Origin: an uncultured Eubacteriales bacterium
Lineage (GTDB): Bacteria > Bacillota > Clostridia > Oscillospirales > Acutalibacteraceae
Direction: 5' to 3'
Assembly (NCBI GenBank): GCA_934702115.1
Contig: CAKUYF010000008.1
Coordinates: forward strand, 1 to 22,558
Length of the DNA stretch: 22,558 nt
Positions 1 to 7,246 of this stretch are shown in pieces; position 1 is the stretch's first letter; each line of letters begins with the position of its first letter. Under the pieces are notes generated by a model. That model did no database searches. It saw only the letters and a program-made list of their open reading frames with translations, and was not told the DNA's origin. Made by a program: the position numbers and the translations under genes.

Positions 1-215
1 CTATAAATGTAAAGGACTTAGAAAGATTTGGAGCAGGATCAGTTATAGATGCCAATGACTTAGTTAATATGGGACTTATAAAATGTAAATTTGATAAGAT
101 TAAGATACTCGGTCAAGGAACTCTTACTAAAAACTTAACGATTAAAGCACAGATGTTTTCAGAATCTGCGATTAAAAAAATTGAATCTGCAGGCGGGAAG
201 GCGGAGGTGATCTAA
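1..215 (+). CDS. rplO: 50S ribosomal protein L15, C-terminal part (5' end outside window)
   Basis: The reading frame that begins at base 3 and stops with TAA at 213-215 gives 70 residues ending in SAIKKIESAGGKAEVI, the usual C-terminus of bacterial L15 (segments such as IKILGQGTL also fit). L15 is a late-assembling large-subunit protein. The gene is cut by the window start, so its start and length are unknown. It directly abuts secY: the secY start codon follows the rplO stop with no gap, and the last codons of rplO carry the secY ribosome-binding site, which implies translational coupling. rplO-secY is the standard spc-operon order. The identification rests on sequence and position together. 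Confidence 0.93.
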   Translation, partial: INVKDLERFGAGSVIDANDLVNMGLIKCKFDKIKILGQGTLTKNLTIKAQMFSESAIKKIESAGGKAEVI

Positions 216-1541
216 TTGATTAGGACGTTAATAAACTCTTGGAAAGTTAAAGAATTACGAAATAAGTTATTGTTTACAGTAATGATTATAATAGTATTTC
301 GAATAGGATCTATAATTCCGGTTCCATTTTTAAATGTAGATGCTTTAGCTGGAATGATGGGTAATTTAGGTGAAGGAGGAGCAATTCTTACTTACCTTGA
401 TACTCTTTCCGGAGGAGCATTTGCTCAAGCAACAATTTTTGCAATGTCAGTTTCACCTTACATTAATGCTTCAATTGTAATTCAGCTTATGACTGTAGCA
501 CTTCCTTATTTGGAGTCATTACAAAAAGAAGGGGAAGAAGGGCGTAAAAAGATTACAGCCATTACGAGGTATTTGACGATTGTTTTAGCACTCGCTCAAG
601 GTACGGCTTTTTATCTTTATTTAAGAAGTGGAAGCTTTGAGGGTCAATCAATCGTAAGATATACGAATGGAATTGAAGGAATCTTTGTAGCAGTTATAAT
701 AGTTCTTTCTTTTACTGCTGGTGCTGCTTTAATGATGTGGCTTGGAGAGCAAATTAATGCTAAAGGCGTCGGAAATGGAGTATCTATCTTAATGTTTGCA
801 GGTATAGTTTCAAGAATGCCGAGCTTAATTGCTAAACTGGTTGCTTATTTTTCTTTAGCAGTCAGTATGCCGGAAAATTTTTGGAAATTCTATATATACG
901 TTCCATTATTTATAATTTTGTTTTTATTTATGATGTGGATAATTGTATTTATGAACGATGGAGAGAGAAGAGTTCCGATTCAGTACGCTCAACGCACTGT
1001 AGGAAGAAAGATGTATGCAGGGCAAAATACTCATATACCTTTAAAAGTAGGTATAGCAGGAGTAATGCCAATAATATTTGCAACTTCAATACTAGCAATT
1101 CCGAATTTTGTAAACTTTTTTACAAAACCTACAGGAATTTGGAAAACTATTCTTGATTCTTTTTCTATAAATGGTACAGTCTATACTATATGTTATTTCT
1201 TCCTTATATTTATTTTTGCATATTTTTACGTTGAAATAACTTATAATCCTATAGAAATAGCTAATAACTTGCGTCAAAGTAATGGAGCTATACCGGGAAT
1301 TCGTCCTGGAAAACCTACAGCGGATTATTTTGCTAAAGTTCTTTCTAAGGTAACATTTACCGGAGCGTTATTTTTAGCAGTTATTGCTTTATTACCGATA
1401 GGATTTACTAATCTTACTGGAATGCAAAACCTTTCTATGGGTGGTACTTCAATAATCATTATGGTAGGTGTAGCTTTAGAGACTGTAAAACAATTAGAGT
1501 CACAGCTTATGATGCGTCACTACAAAGGATTTCTCGGTTAA
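216..1541 (+). CDS. secY: Preprotein translocase subunit SecY
   Basis: The 441-residue product is the pore subunit of the SecYEG translocon in the cytoplasmic membrane, through which SecA or the ribosome drives unfolded proteins. The length is normal for the family. The start MIRTLINSWKVKELRNKLLF, the plug/TM2 region with SVSPYINASIVIQLM (about residues 77-91), the cytoplasmic loop with NDGERRVPIQYAQR (about 244-257) and the late loop IRPGKPTADYF (about 360-370) are typical SecY landmarks, and about ten hydrophobic segments are visible. The start is TTG at 216, immediately after the rplO stop, with GGAGGTGA at 203-210 giving a five-base spacing. A hairpin follows the gene, so adk downstream may not be fully co-transcribed as it usually is. 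Confidence 0.97.
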   Translation: MIRTLINSWKVKELRNKLLFTVMIIIVFRIGSIIPVPFLNVDALAGMMGNLGEGGAILTYLDTLSGGAFAQATIFAMSVSPYINASIVIQLMTVALPYLESLQKEGEEGRKKITAITRYLTIVLALAQGTAFYLYLRSGSFEGQSIVRYTNGIEGIFVAVIIVLSFTAGAALMMWLGEQINAKGVGNGVSILMFAGIVSRMPSLIAKLVAYFSLAVSMPENFWKFYIYVPLFIILFLFMMWIIVFMNDGERRVPIQYAQRTVGRKMYAGQNTHIPLKVGIAGVMPIIFATSILAIPNFVNFFTKPTGIWKTILDSFSINGTVYTICYFFLIFIFAYFYVEITYNPIEIANNLRQSNGAIPGIRPGKPTADYFAKVLSKVTFTGALFLAVIALLPIGFTNLTGMQNLSMGGTSIIIMVGVALETVKQLESQLMMRHYKGFLG

Positions 1542-1555
1542 TAGGTGAGAATAAT

Positions 1556-1593
1556 ATCGCCGGGAAAATTATCCGGCGATTTCAACAATTTTT
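1556..1593 (+). terminator. Hairpin after secY, probable weak terminator
   Basis: ATCGCCGG (1556-1563) and CCGGCGAT (1573-1580) form a perfect eight-base stem with a nine-base loop. A run of five T lies at 1589-1593, eight bases past the stem, which is farther than in a textbook intrinsic terminator. It starts 14 bases after the secY stop. Partial termination or an mRNA 3' end is the likely role; an RNA-processing hairpin is the alternative. Confidence 0.5.
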
Positions 1594-1881
1594 GTATAGT
1601 AATATCAGAAATGAAGTTGATATAATTTCTAAAAAGTAATTGATATATGCCATTTTGTTTATTTTATATTTTAAGCGTTGAAAAGCAGTAGTGAGCAACA
1701 GATTTTAGCTTTAGTTCTTATTTAAACAAAGTAGATTTATCTATCAATTTTAGAAAAGATTAATTATTAAATTCACAGTTTACTCCTGAAAGTTACGATA
1801 AAATGTGAATTTAGGACGATTAGACTTATAAATAAGTAAAGTCAGAACAGTTATAAAAGCATAAAAAGGGAGTTCGATTCA
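1594..1881 (+). other. Non-coding gap between secY and adk with a long-range inverted repeat
   Basis: The gap between the secY stop and the adk start is 340 bases, unusual for two genes normally packed in one operon. No coding frame with a ribosome-binding site is seen. After the secY hairpin, AAATTCACA (1769-1777) and TGTGAATTT (1804-1812) form a nine-base inverted repeat, with TTTA/TAAA (1779-1782/1799-1802) able to pair inside it. A faint promoter-like pair, TTGATA at 1617-1622 and GATATA at 1642-1647, has a poor 19-base spacing, so I do not call it. The rest shows nothing recognisable. The end, AAAAGGGAG at 1864-1872, is the adk ribosome-binding site. Confidence 0.4.
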
Positions 1882-2523
1882 ATGAATATAATACTTTTAG
1901 GAGCCCCTGGTGCCGGTAAAGGTACACAAGCTGAGGTGATTTCTGAGAAACTTAATATTCCTACTATTTCTACTGGAGATATTATAAGAGAAGCTTTGAA
2001 AAAAGGTACTGAAATGGGATTAAAGGCTAAATCTTTTATTGACAAAGGGCATTTAGTACCCGATGAAGTAGTTATAGGGATTGTAACTCAGAGATTGAAT
2101 CAAGGAGACTGTAAGAATGGTTTTATTTTAGATGGTTTCCCAAGAACTGTTGCTCAAGCTGAAGCGTTAGACAATTCTGGAATAAAAATTGATTATGTCC
2201 TTGATATAGAGGTTGATGATGAATTAATTTATAAAAGAATGTCAGGACGTCGCATCTGTGAAAAATGTAATAGAACTTTTAATGTTAATACTGACAAAAG
2301 GCCAAAAGTTGAAGGAAAATGTGATTTTTGTGCAGGTGCCCTTGTTCAACGCATGGATGATAACTTAGAAACTGTAAAAGAAAGGCTAAAGGTATATTAT
2401 AGTCAAACTCATGTTCTAAAAGAGTATTACGATAAACGTGGGATGAGAGTTGAAATAGATGGTACCAAGCCACTTAATGAAATTACAGCAAACGTGTTGA
2501 AAGCTCTGAGAATTGAAAAATGA
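1882..2523 (+). CDS. adk: Adenylate kinase, zinc-binding lid type
   Basis: The 213-residue enzyme catalyses ATP + AMP = 2 ADP in the cytoplasm. The P-loop GAPGAGKGT is at residues 7-15, the AMP-site arginine of the TGDIIR segment at 31-36, and DGFPRT at 84-89. The lid carries C126-x2-C129 and C147-x2-C150, the four-cysteine zinc site common in Gram-positive adenylate kinases and missing in the enterobacterial enzyme. The length is normal for the long-lid form. The ATG at 1882 has GGAG at 1869-1872, nine bases upstream. The stop overlaps the map start (ATGA, 2520-2523), so the two are translationally coupled. It lies in the standard secY-adk-map-infA order. Confidence 0.97.
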   Translation: MNIILLGAPGAGKGTQAEVISEKLNIPTISTGDIIREALKKGTEMGLKAKSFIDKGHLVPDEVVIGIVTQRLNQGDCKNGFILDGFPRTVAQAEALDNSGIKIDYVLDIEVDDELIYKRMSGRRICEKCNRTFNVNTDKRPKVEGKCDFCAGALVQRMDDNLETVKERLKVYYSQTHVLKEYYDKRGMRVEIDGTKPLNEITANVLKALRIEK

Positions 2524-3272
2524 TAGTATTGAAAACTAATAAAGAGTTAACTTTAATGCGCGAAGCGGGAAAAATTACTGCCCGAGCTCTTAAGCTTGCA
2601 GGTGAAGCGGTTGAACCTGGTGTTACAACGCAAGAGATAAATAACATTGTTCATAAGTATATAATTTCGCAAGGTGCGACTCCTTCATTTTTAAATTATA
2701 ATAATTTTCCTGCCAGTTGTTGTATATCTTTAAATAGTGAAGTCATCCATGGTATACCTAATTCTAACCGTAAAGTGAAAAGCGGAGATATAGTAAGCAT
2801 AGATGTGGGAGCATGTATAAACGGGTTTCATGGTGATAGTGCATGGACTTTTCCTTGTGGAGATATATTGCCTGAATATTCTAATTTATTAAATGCAACG
2901 CGTGAAAGCTTATTTGAAGCAATAAAAGTAGCAAAACCTGGAAATAGAGTAGGAGATTTAGGAAATACGGTAGAAAGGTATATTAAATCACGTGGTTACT
3001 CGGTGGTACGCGATTTTGTAGGTCATGGAGTAGGCACGCATTTACATGAAGAACCTTCGGTTCCTAATTTTGGTCGAGAGGGACATGGTGCACGTTTAAG
3101 CTCTGGAATGACTATAGCCATTGAGCCTATGGTTAATTTAGGAACTGGAGATGTAAAAGTACTTGAAGACGGTTGGACTACCGTTACAGCTGATGGAAAG
3201 TTTTCTGCACACTTTGAGCATACTGTTGCAATTACTATGGATGGTGCCGTTATATTGACGGACCCTAAATAA
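2520..3272 (+). CDS. map: Methionine aminopeptidase, type I
   Basis: This 250-residue metalloenzyme removes the initiator methionine from new proteins after deformylation. The five metal ligands of the pita-bread fold are present: D95, D106, H169 (in GHGVGTHLHEEP), E202 (in AIEPM) and E233 (in FEHTVAIT). The substrate-contacting histidines H77 and H176 are also present. There is no N-terminal zinc-finger extension, so it is the short type Ia form at normal length. The ATG at 2520 overlaps the adk stop by four bases. Its ribosome-binding site is not strong, which fits coupled re-initiation after adk. It is followed by the KOW-protein gene, the usual clostridial order. Confidence 0.97.
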   Translation: MIVLKTNKELTLMREAGKITARALKLAGEAVEPGVTTQEINNIVHKYIISQGATPSFLNYNNFPASCCISLNSEVIHGIPNSNRKVKSGDIVSIDVGACINGFHGDSAWTFPCGDILPEYSNLLNATRESLFEAIKVAKPGNRVGDLGNTVERYIKSRGYSVVRDFVGHGVGTHLHEEPSVPNFGREGHGARLSSGMTIAIEPMVNLGTGDVKVLEDGWTTVTADGKFSAHFEHTVAITMDGAVILTDPK

Positions 3273-3285
3273 GGCGGTTTAGTTG

Positions 3286-3549
3286 ATGGAATCAAGAAAA
3301 GGATTAGTTGTTCGTTCGGTTGCAGGACACGATAAAGGAAGTTTTCAAGTAATTATAGATGAGTCAGATGGATATGTGTTCTTATGTGATGGAAAAAATC
3401 ACCCTCTTGATAGGTTAAAAAAGAAAAAGCTTATTCATCTTAGAGTTACTAATACAGTTCTTGAAGAAAAAAAATTGGAAACGAATAAATCTATTAGACT
3501 AGCTCTAAAGCCGTTTAGGGAAGCTTTAAAAAATAGTTACAAAGCTTAA
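3286..3549 (+). CDS. KOW-domain RNA-binding protein (L14e-like), between map and infA
   Basis: The product is a basic protein of about 87 residues with an N-terminal KOW-type segment (KGLVVRSVAGHDKGSFQVI) and a lysine-rich stretch LDRLKKKKLIHL. Small KOW proteins resembling eukaryotic L14e are known at exactly this place, between map and infA, in many Bacilli and Clostridia, and are thought to bind RNA or the ribosome; the precise role is not established. Two start codons are possible: TTG at 3283 and ATG at 3286. AAGGCGG at 3271-3277 is eight bases from the ATG, so I prefer 3286. The gap from map is short, which supports one transcript. Confidence 0.85.
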   Translation: MESRKGLVVRSVAGHDKGSFQVIIDESDGYVFLCDGKNHPLDRLKKKKLIHLRVTNTVLEEKKLETNKSIRLALKPFREALKNSYKA

Positions 3550-3592
3550 AAGTGTAGATAATGTAAAAAAACGAGATAAAAAGTTAAATTTA

Positions 3593-3759
3593 TGATATAA
3601 TTAGATTGTAGGAGCTTAAACTAAGCGTTTTCCACTTTCTGCTGAATAATAGTGTAGGATGAAAACCTTAGAGATTTTAAAGCAAGGGTGGTGAATTAAG
3701 CGTATAATTTTTAAATGTTGAAGAAATTTAATATTTTTATAAATTAACGCTTTAGAAAT
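3593..3759 (+). promoter_or_regulatory. Extended -10 promoter and structured leader before infA
   Basis: TGATATAAT at 3593-3601 is a good extended -10 box; the matching -35 is poor (GAGATA at 3573-3578). The 150-base leader that would follow contains AAGCGT at 3623-3628 and again at 3698-3703, and its complement ACGCTT at 3747-3752, eight bases before the infA start. Either upstream copy could pair with the last one, so two alternative folds are possible around the start. An 11-codon open frame (ATG 3659 to TGA 3694) has no clear ribosome-binding site. The function is inferred; only the repeats and the -10 box are seen. Confidence 0.4.
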
Positions 3760-4044
3760 ATGTCCAAGGATGATGTTATAGAGCTAAATGGTAAAGTTGT
3801 TGAAGTACTTCCAAATGCAATGTTCAAGGTAGAACTTCAAAACGGGAAAGAAATATTAGCTCATATATCTGGTAAACTTCGAATGAATTATATTAGGATT
3901 TTGCAGGGAGATAATGTTACAGTTGAAATATCTCCGTATGATTTAACACGTGGAAGGATTACGTGGAGATCAAAGAACGGTGATAAGTCACCAAAAAATG
4001 TTAATTCTGATGAAGAAAATATAGATGTTAGTGCTCAGAAGTAG
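3760..4044 (+). CDS. infA: Translation initiation factor IF-1 with a C-terminal extension
   Basis: IF-1 binds the 30S A site during initiation and acts with IF-2 and IF-3. Residues 1-73 are a clear IF-1 S1/OB fold: MSKDDVIELNGKVVEVLPN, a central FKVELQNGKEILAHISGKLR and the end VEISPYDLTRGRITWR. Ordinary bacterial IF-1 stops around residue 72; this one continues for about 21 polar residues rich in N, D, E and K, ending NIDVSAQK. The ATG at 3760 is the only sensible start because TAA lies in frame at 3745-3747. No Shine-Dalgarno sequence is visible, which is unusual among these neighbours and may reflect control by the leader. rpmJ follows 23 bases after the stop. Confidence 0.95.
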   Translation: MSKDDVIELNGKVVEVLPNAMFKVELQNGKEILAHISGKLRMNYIRILQGDNVTVEISPYDLTRGRITWRSKNGDKSPKNVNSDEENIDVSAQK

Positions 4045-4067
4045 TAAGTAATGGGGGAGGGAATATT

Positions 4068-4181
4068 GTGAAAGTAAGACCTTCTGTTAAAAAACAATGC
4101 GATAAATGCAAAATAATAAAAAGACATGGCAAAGTTATGGTTATATGTGAAAATCCAAAGCACAAACAACGACAGGGATAA
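4068..4181 (+). CDS. rpmJ: 50S ribosomal protein L36, zinc-binding type
   Basis: A 37-codon frame starts with GTG at 4068 and stops with TAA at 4179-4181. The product MKVRPSVKKQCDKCKIIKRH and its remainder match L36 over the whole length. The zinc ligands C11, C14, C27 and H32 are all present, so this is the C+ form. GGGGGAGG at 4053-4060 is seven bases from the GTG, a strong ribosome-binding site that fixes the start. Its place between infA and rpsM is the standard one. L36 is a very small large-subunit protein that binds 23S rRNA late in assembly. Confidence 0.97.
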   Translation: MKVRPSVKKQCDKCKIIKRHGKVMVICENPKHKQRQG

Positions 4182-4212
4182 TTGAGATTAAAACATGGAG
4201 GTGTAATTATAG

Positions 4213-4581
4213 ATGGCCCGTATATCAGGTGTAGACTTACCAAGAGATAAGAGAGTAGAGGTTGGACTTACCTACATTTTTGGAATTGGAAGAACAAGTG
4301 CTAAAGAAATAATTAAAAAAACTGGTGTAAATCCGGATACTCGCGTTAGAGACTTAACAGAAGATGATATATCTAAAATCAGAAGCTGCATAGATAAGGA
4401 TTATAAGGTAGAAGGCGATTTAAGAAGCGAAATAGCTTTTGATATTAAAAGATTAATTGAAATCGGATGTTATAGAGGTATTCGCCATAGAAAAGGATTG
4501 CCGGTAAGAGGACAAAGATCTAAAACAAATGCCAGAACAAGAAAAGGACCTAAAAAAACAATGGCAAATAAAAAGGGTTAA
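4213..4581 (+). CDS. rpsM: 30S ribosomal protein S13
   Basis: The 122-residue product begins MARISGVDLPRDKRVEVGLT and contains the helix-two-turn-helix region and the basic tail GIRHRKGLPVRGQRSKTNAR that are diagnostic of S13. S13 sits in the head of the small subunit and contacts the P-site tRNA and the large subunit. The start at 4213 is preceded by GGAGGTG at 4197-4203. It opens the core alpha-operon set rpsM-rpsK-rpsD-rpoA-rplQ. The length is normal. Confidence 0.98.
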   Translation: MARISGVDLPRDKRVEVGLTYIFGIGRTSAKEIIKKTGVNPDTRVRDLTEDDISKIRSCIDKDYKVEGDLRSEIAFDIKRLIEIGCYRGIRHRKGLPVRGQRSKTNARTRKGPKKTMANKKG

Positions 4582-4603
4582 ATAGCAAAGGAGGAATATT
4601 TTA

Positions 4604-5008
4604 ATGGCAGTACAGTCAGGTGCCAAAAAACCTATAACACGTAAACGTCGTGATAGAAAGAATGTAGAACGTGGAGCAGCTCATATTCAATCTACATTTA
4701 ACAATACTATTGTTACTATCACAGATATTCAGGGAAATTCATTATCATGGGCAAGTGCAGGAGGATTAGGATTTAAAGGATCTAAAAAATCAACTCCTTT
4801 TGCTGCACAGGCAGCAGCAGATGTAGCGGCTAAGGCTGCTATGGAACATGGCTTGAAATCAGTAGAAGTTTATGTAAAAGGACCCGGGTCAGGACGTGAA
4901 GCAGCAATTCGTGCGCTTCAAGCAGCAGGGTTAGAAGTAAACATGATAAAGGATGTTACTCCAATTCCACATAATGGATGCCGTCCACCGAAAAGAAGAC
5001 GTGTTTAA
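4604..5008 (+). CDS. rpsK: 30S ribosomal protein S11
   Basis: The 134-residue product contains AHIQSTFNNTIVTITD (about residues 27-42), VKGPGSGREAAIRALQAAG (about 91-109) and the C-terminus TPIPHNGCRPPKRRRV, all hallmarks of S11. S11 lies on the 30S platform near the 3' end of 16S rRNA and mRNA exit. The ATG at 4604 has AAAGGAGG at 4587-4594 with nine-base spacing. It starts 22 bases after rpsM and is followed by rpsD. The length is slightly longer than the 129-residue enterobacterial protein because of the basic N-terminus, which is common in Firmicutes. Confidence 0.98.
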   Translation: MAVQSGAKKPITRKRRDRKNVERGAAHIQSTFNNTIVTITDIQGNSLSWASAGGLGFKGSKKSTPFAAQAAADVAAKAAMEHGLKSVEVYVKGPGSGREAAIRALQAAGLEVNMIKDVTPIPHNGCRPPKRRRV

Positions 5009-5041
5009 TATAAAATTGATATAGGAGGTGTAATAAATAAA

Positions 5042-5671
5042 ATGGCAAGATATACAGGAGCTGTGTGCAGACTCTGCCGCAGAGAAGGACAAAAGCTTTT
5101 TCTAAAAGGAGAAAGATGTTATACAGGAAAATGTTCAATTTCCCGTCGCCCTTATGCACCTGGACAACATGGGCAGGGTAGAAAAAAATCATCTGAGTAT
5201 GGTTTGCAGTTACGTGCAAAACAGAAAGCAAGACGTTATTATGGAGTTCTTGAACATCAATTTTCTCATTACTTTGATTTAGCTAGTAAAATAAAAGAAG
5301 GAAAAACAGGTGAGAATCTTCTCTCTATTTTAGAGTCAAGACTTGATAATATAATTTACCGTTTAGGATGGGCAAGTTCACGTCCAGAAGCTAGACAGTT
5401 GGTAGTTCACAATCACTTCATGATAAATGGTAAAAAAGTGAATGTTCCTTCAATTTTGGTTAAAGTTGGGGATGTTATATCCTTAAGTGAAAAATCAAAA
5501 AATAGTATTAAGTTTAAATCTATTATTGAAGCGGGCAGCACTCGTCCGATACCTAAATGGTTAGATTTAGATATGAATAAACTTGAAGCAAAGAAGATTG
5601 CTTTCCCTGCTAGAGAAGATATAGATTTAGACGTTGAGGAAACCTTAATCGTCGAATTGTACTCCAAATAA
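5042..5671 (+). CDS. rpsD: 30S ribosomal protein S4, zinc-finger type
   Basis: The 209-residue product has an N-terminal four-cysteine zinc site (C9, C12, C26, C31), the conserved RRPYAPGQHG segment, and the S4 RNA-binding domain (SRLDNIIYRLGWASSRPEAR with NGKKVNVPS, about 99-140). S4 nucleates assembly of the 5' domain of 16S rRNA and in many bacteria represses ribosomal protein synthesis by binding its own mRNA. In Bacillus subtilis rpsD is a separate locus; here it sits inside the alpha operon, as in Clostridia and enterobacteria. The ATG at 5042 has AGGAGGTG at 5023-5030. A terminator-like hairpin separates it from rpoA. Confidence 0.98.
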   Translation: MARYTGAVCRLCRREGQKLFLKGERCYTGKCSISRRPYAPGQHGQGRKKSSEYGLQLRAKQKARRYYGVLEHQFSHYFDLASKIKEGKTGENLLSILESRLDNIIYRLGWASSRPEARQLVVHNHFMINGKKVNVPSILVKVGDVISLSEKSKNSIKFKSIIEAGSTRPIPKWLDLDMNKLEAKKIAFPAREDIDLDVEETLIVELYSK

Positions 5672-5709
5672 TATCGTGTTAAGTTACTACATGTGCGATT
5701 TACATTTTT

Positions 5710-5741
5710 TGAGGGGGTACTTCTGATACCTCAGTTTTTTT
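5710..5741 (+). terminator. Hairpin plus T7 between rpsD and rpoA (possible attenuator)
   Basis: The segment from T5710 to A5733 folds into a seven-base-pair stem (TGAGGGGGTA against TACCTCA with a three-G bulge) closed by a seven-base loop. Seven T follow at 5735-5741. This has the layout of an intrinsic terminator yet lies only 22 bases before the rpoA ATG and inside a conserved operon, so partial read-through is the likely behaviour. The bulge weakens the stem, so it may instead be an RNA-processing or protein-binding site. Confidence 0.5.
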
Positions 5742-5763
5742 GGAGAATGTTGAGGAGGATTTG

Positions 5764-6714
5764 ATGATTGAAATAGAAAAGCCTAAGATTAGCGTAGCAG
5801 AAATTTCTGAAGACGGTACTTACGGTAAATTTATTGTTGAGCCCCTTGAAAGAGGGTTTGGACATACACTGGGAAACAGTTTAAGAAGAATATTATTATC
5901 TTCTTTACCGGGAGTAGCGGCAAAATCTATAAAAATAGACGGAGTGCTTCATGAATTTTCTACTATTCCTGGCATTAAAGAAGATGTTACGGAAATAGTA
6001 TTAAATATAAAAGGACTTTTAGCAAAATTAAATTGCTATGAAGAGAAGACTGTGGAAATAAATGCAGTTGGTCCTTGTGAAGTTACTGCAGGAAATATAA
6101 TTCATGACAGTGAAGTTGAAATTTTAAATCCTGATTGGCATATAGCTACTTTGGGTTCCGGTGCAAAATTGAATATGGAAATTGTACTCGATAGAGGAAG
6201 AGGATATGTTTCAGCAGAAAGGAATAAATCAGTTAAAGAAAGTGTTATAGGAGTTTTACCAATAGATTCTATATATACACCTGTTTTAAAGGTAAATTAT
6301 TTTGTAGAAAATACACGTGTAGGACAAATAACTGATTACGATAAATTATCTCTTGATGTTTGGACAAATGGAGTAGTTTTGGCTGAAGAAGCAGTTTCCA
6401 TAGCGGCTAAGATATTGATAGAACACTTCAATTTGTTTTTTGGTCTTTCAGAAATAGCCGAAAAGACTAGTGTTATGGTTGAGCCGTCAAAGCATAAAGT
6501 AACTACAGATTTAGATGTAAGTATAGATGAACTTGAGCTTTCAGTTAGGTCGTATAATTGTTTAAAAAGAGCAGGAATTAGTACTGTTAGAGATTTAACG
6601 ACAAGAACTGAAGATGAAATGATGAAAGTTCGAAATTTAGGACGTAAATCTTTAGATGAAGTTATTGAGAAATTACAATTATTAGGGTTAGACCTTTGTA
6701 AATCTGATCAATAA
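5764..6714 (+). CDS. rpoA: DNA-directed RNA polymerase subunit alpha
   Basis: With the start at ATG 5764 the product has 316 residues, the usual clostridial length, beginning MIEIEKPKI. The N-terminal assembly domain includes PLERGFGHTLGNSLRRILLS, and the C-terminal domain (roughly 250-316) includes ELELSVRSYNCLKRAGI and NLGRKSLDEVIEKL, which bind UP-element DNA and activators. AGGAGG at 5753-5758 is five bases from this ATG. A longer in-frame start at TTG 5740 would add eight residues, but it lies in the T-run of the preceding hairpin and has no ribosome-binding site, so I reject it. rplQ follows 33 bases downstream. Confidence 0.98.
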   Translation: MIEIEKPKISVAEISEDGTYGKFIVEPLERGFGHTLGNSLRRILLSSLPGVAAKSIKIDGVLHEFSTIPGIKEDVTEIVLNIKGLLAKLNCYEEKTVEINAVGPCEVTAGNIIHDSEVEILNPDWHIATLGSGAKLNMEIVLDRGRGYVSAERNKSVKESVIGVLPIDSIYTPVLKVNYFVENTRVGQITDYDKLSLDVWTNGVVLAEEAVSIAAKILIEHFNLFFGLSEIAEKTSVMVEPSKHKVTTDLDVSIDELELSVRSYNCLKRAGISTVRDLTTRTEDEMMKVRNLGRKSLDEVIEKLQLLGLDLCKSDQ

Positions 6715-6747
6715 TTAAAGACTGTCCGAGAGGAGGAGAATGTAAAG

Positions 6748-7089
6748 ATGCCTAAAAAAAGGAAATTAGGAAGAGCTACTGCTCATAGAATAGCGATGCT
6801 TCGTGCACTTGTTACATTTCTTTTAGAAAATGGTAAAATTGAAACTACAGTTACACGAGCAAAGGAAGTACGATGTTTAGCGGAGAAGATGATAACCATT
6901 GCTAAAGTTAATAGTCTTCATAATAAACGTATGGTGTATTCTTTTGTGACTAAGAAAGAGGTAACTAAGAAACTGTTTGATGAAATCGCTCCTAAGTACT
7001 TAGATAAAAATGGTGGATATACAAGAATTACTAAATTAGGACCTAGACGCGGAGATGCGGCTGAAATGGCTATCTTGGAGTTAATATAA
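6748..7089 (+). CDS. rplQ: 50S ribosomal protein L17
   Basis: The 113-residue product begins MPKKRKLGRATAHRIAMLRA and contains TTVTRAKEVRCLAEKMITIA and TRITKLGPRRGDAAEMAILEL, the standard L17 pattern. L17 lies near the peptide exit tunnel of the large subunit. AGGAGG at 6731-6736 is eleven bases from the ATG. It is the last gene of the ribosomal block. In many Firmicutes the ecfA-ecfT-truA-rplM-rpsI set follows, but here hppA follows instead. A hairpin lies just downstream. Confidence 0.98.
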   Translation: MPKKRKLGRATAHRIAMLRALVTFLLENGKIETTVTRAKEVRCLAEKMITIAKVNSLHNKRMVYSFVTKKEVTKKLFDEIAPKYLDKNGGYTRITKLGPRRGDAAEMAILELI

Positions 7090-7103
7090 TCAGACTAAAA
7101 AAT

Positions 7104-7156
7104 GTTTCGTTCATGCTCGGATAATTCTTTGTTATTTCTTGAGTCATGGACGAAAT
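7104..7156 (+). other. Long imperfect hairpin after rplQ
   Basis: TTTCGTTCATGCTC (7105-7118) pairs with GAGTCATGGACGAAA (7141-7155), giving about 14 pairs with one G-U and one bulged A around a 22-base loop. It begins 15 bases after the rplQ stop but is not followed by a T-run, so it is not a classical terminator. It may protect or define the 3' end of the alpha-operon mRNA. A much smaller inverted repeat, TTTGTC/GACAAA at 7204-7209/7219-7224 followed by TTTTATTT, lies nearer hppA and could terminate weakly. Confidence 0.5.
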
Positions 7157-7246
7157 TATGTATTAATGCGTAGTGCGGGAAGGTAGGAAAAGGATTTAGA
7201 GGGTTTGTCATTGATTTAGACAAATTTTATTTAAGTCCGAATAAAT

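Noticed and set aside
881..1156. 91-codon frame on the + strand inside secY
   Set aside because: It overlaps the conserved secY frame, has no ribosome-binding site, and its composition is that of an off-frame reading.
3680..3704. AGGGTGGTG followed by GCG before infA resembles the T-box core AGGGTGGNACCGCG
   Set aside because: The central ACC is missing, the leader is too short for a T-box stem I with specifier loop, no terminator follows, and infA is not a known T-box target.
5740..5763. Longer rpoA start at TTG 5740
   Set aside because: It lies in the T-run of a hairpin, lacks a ribosome-binding site and adds residues absent from the family; ATG 5764 has AGGAGG at the right distance.
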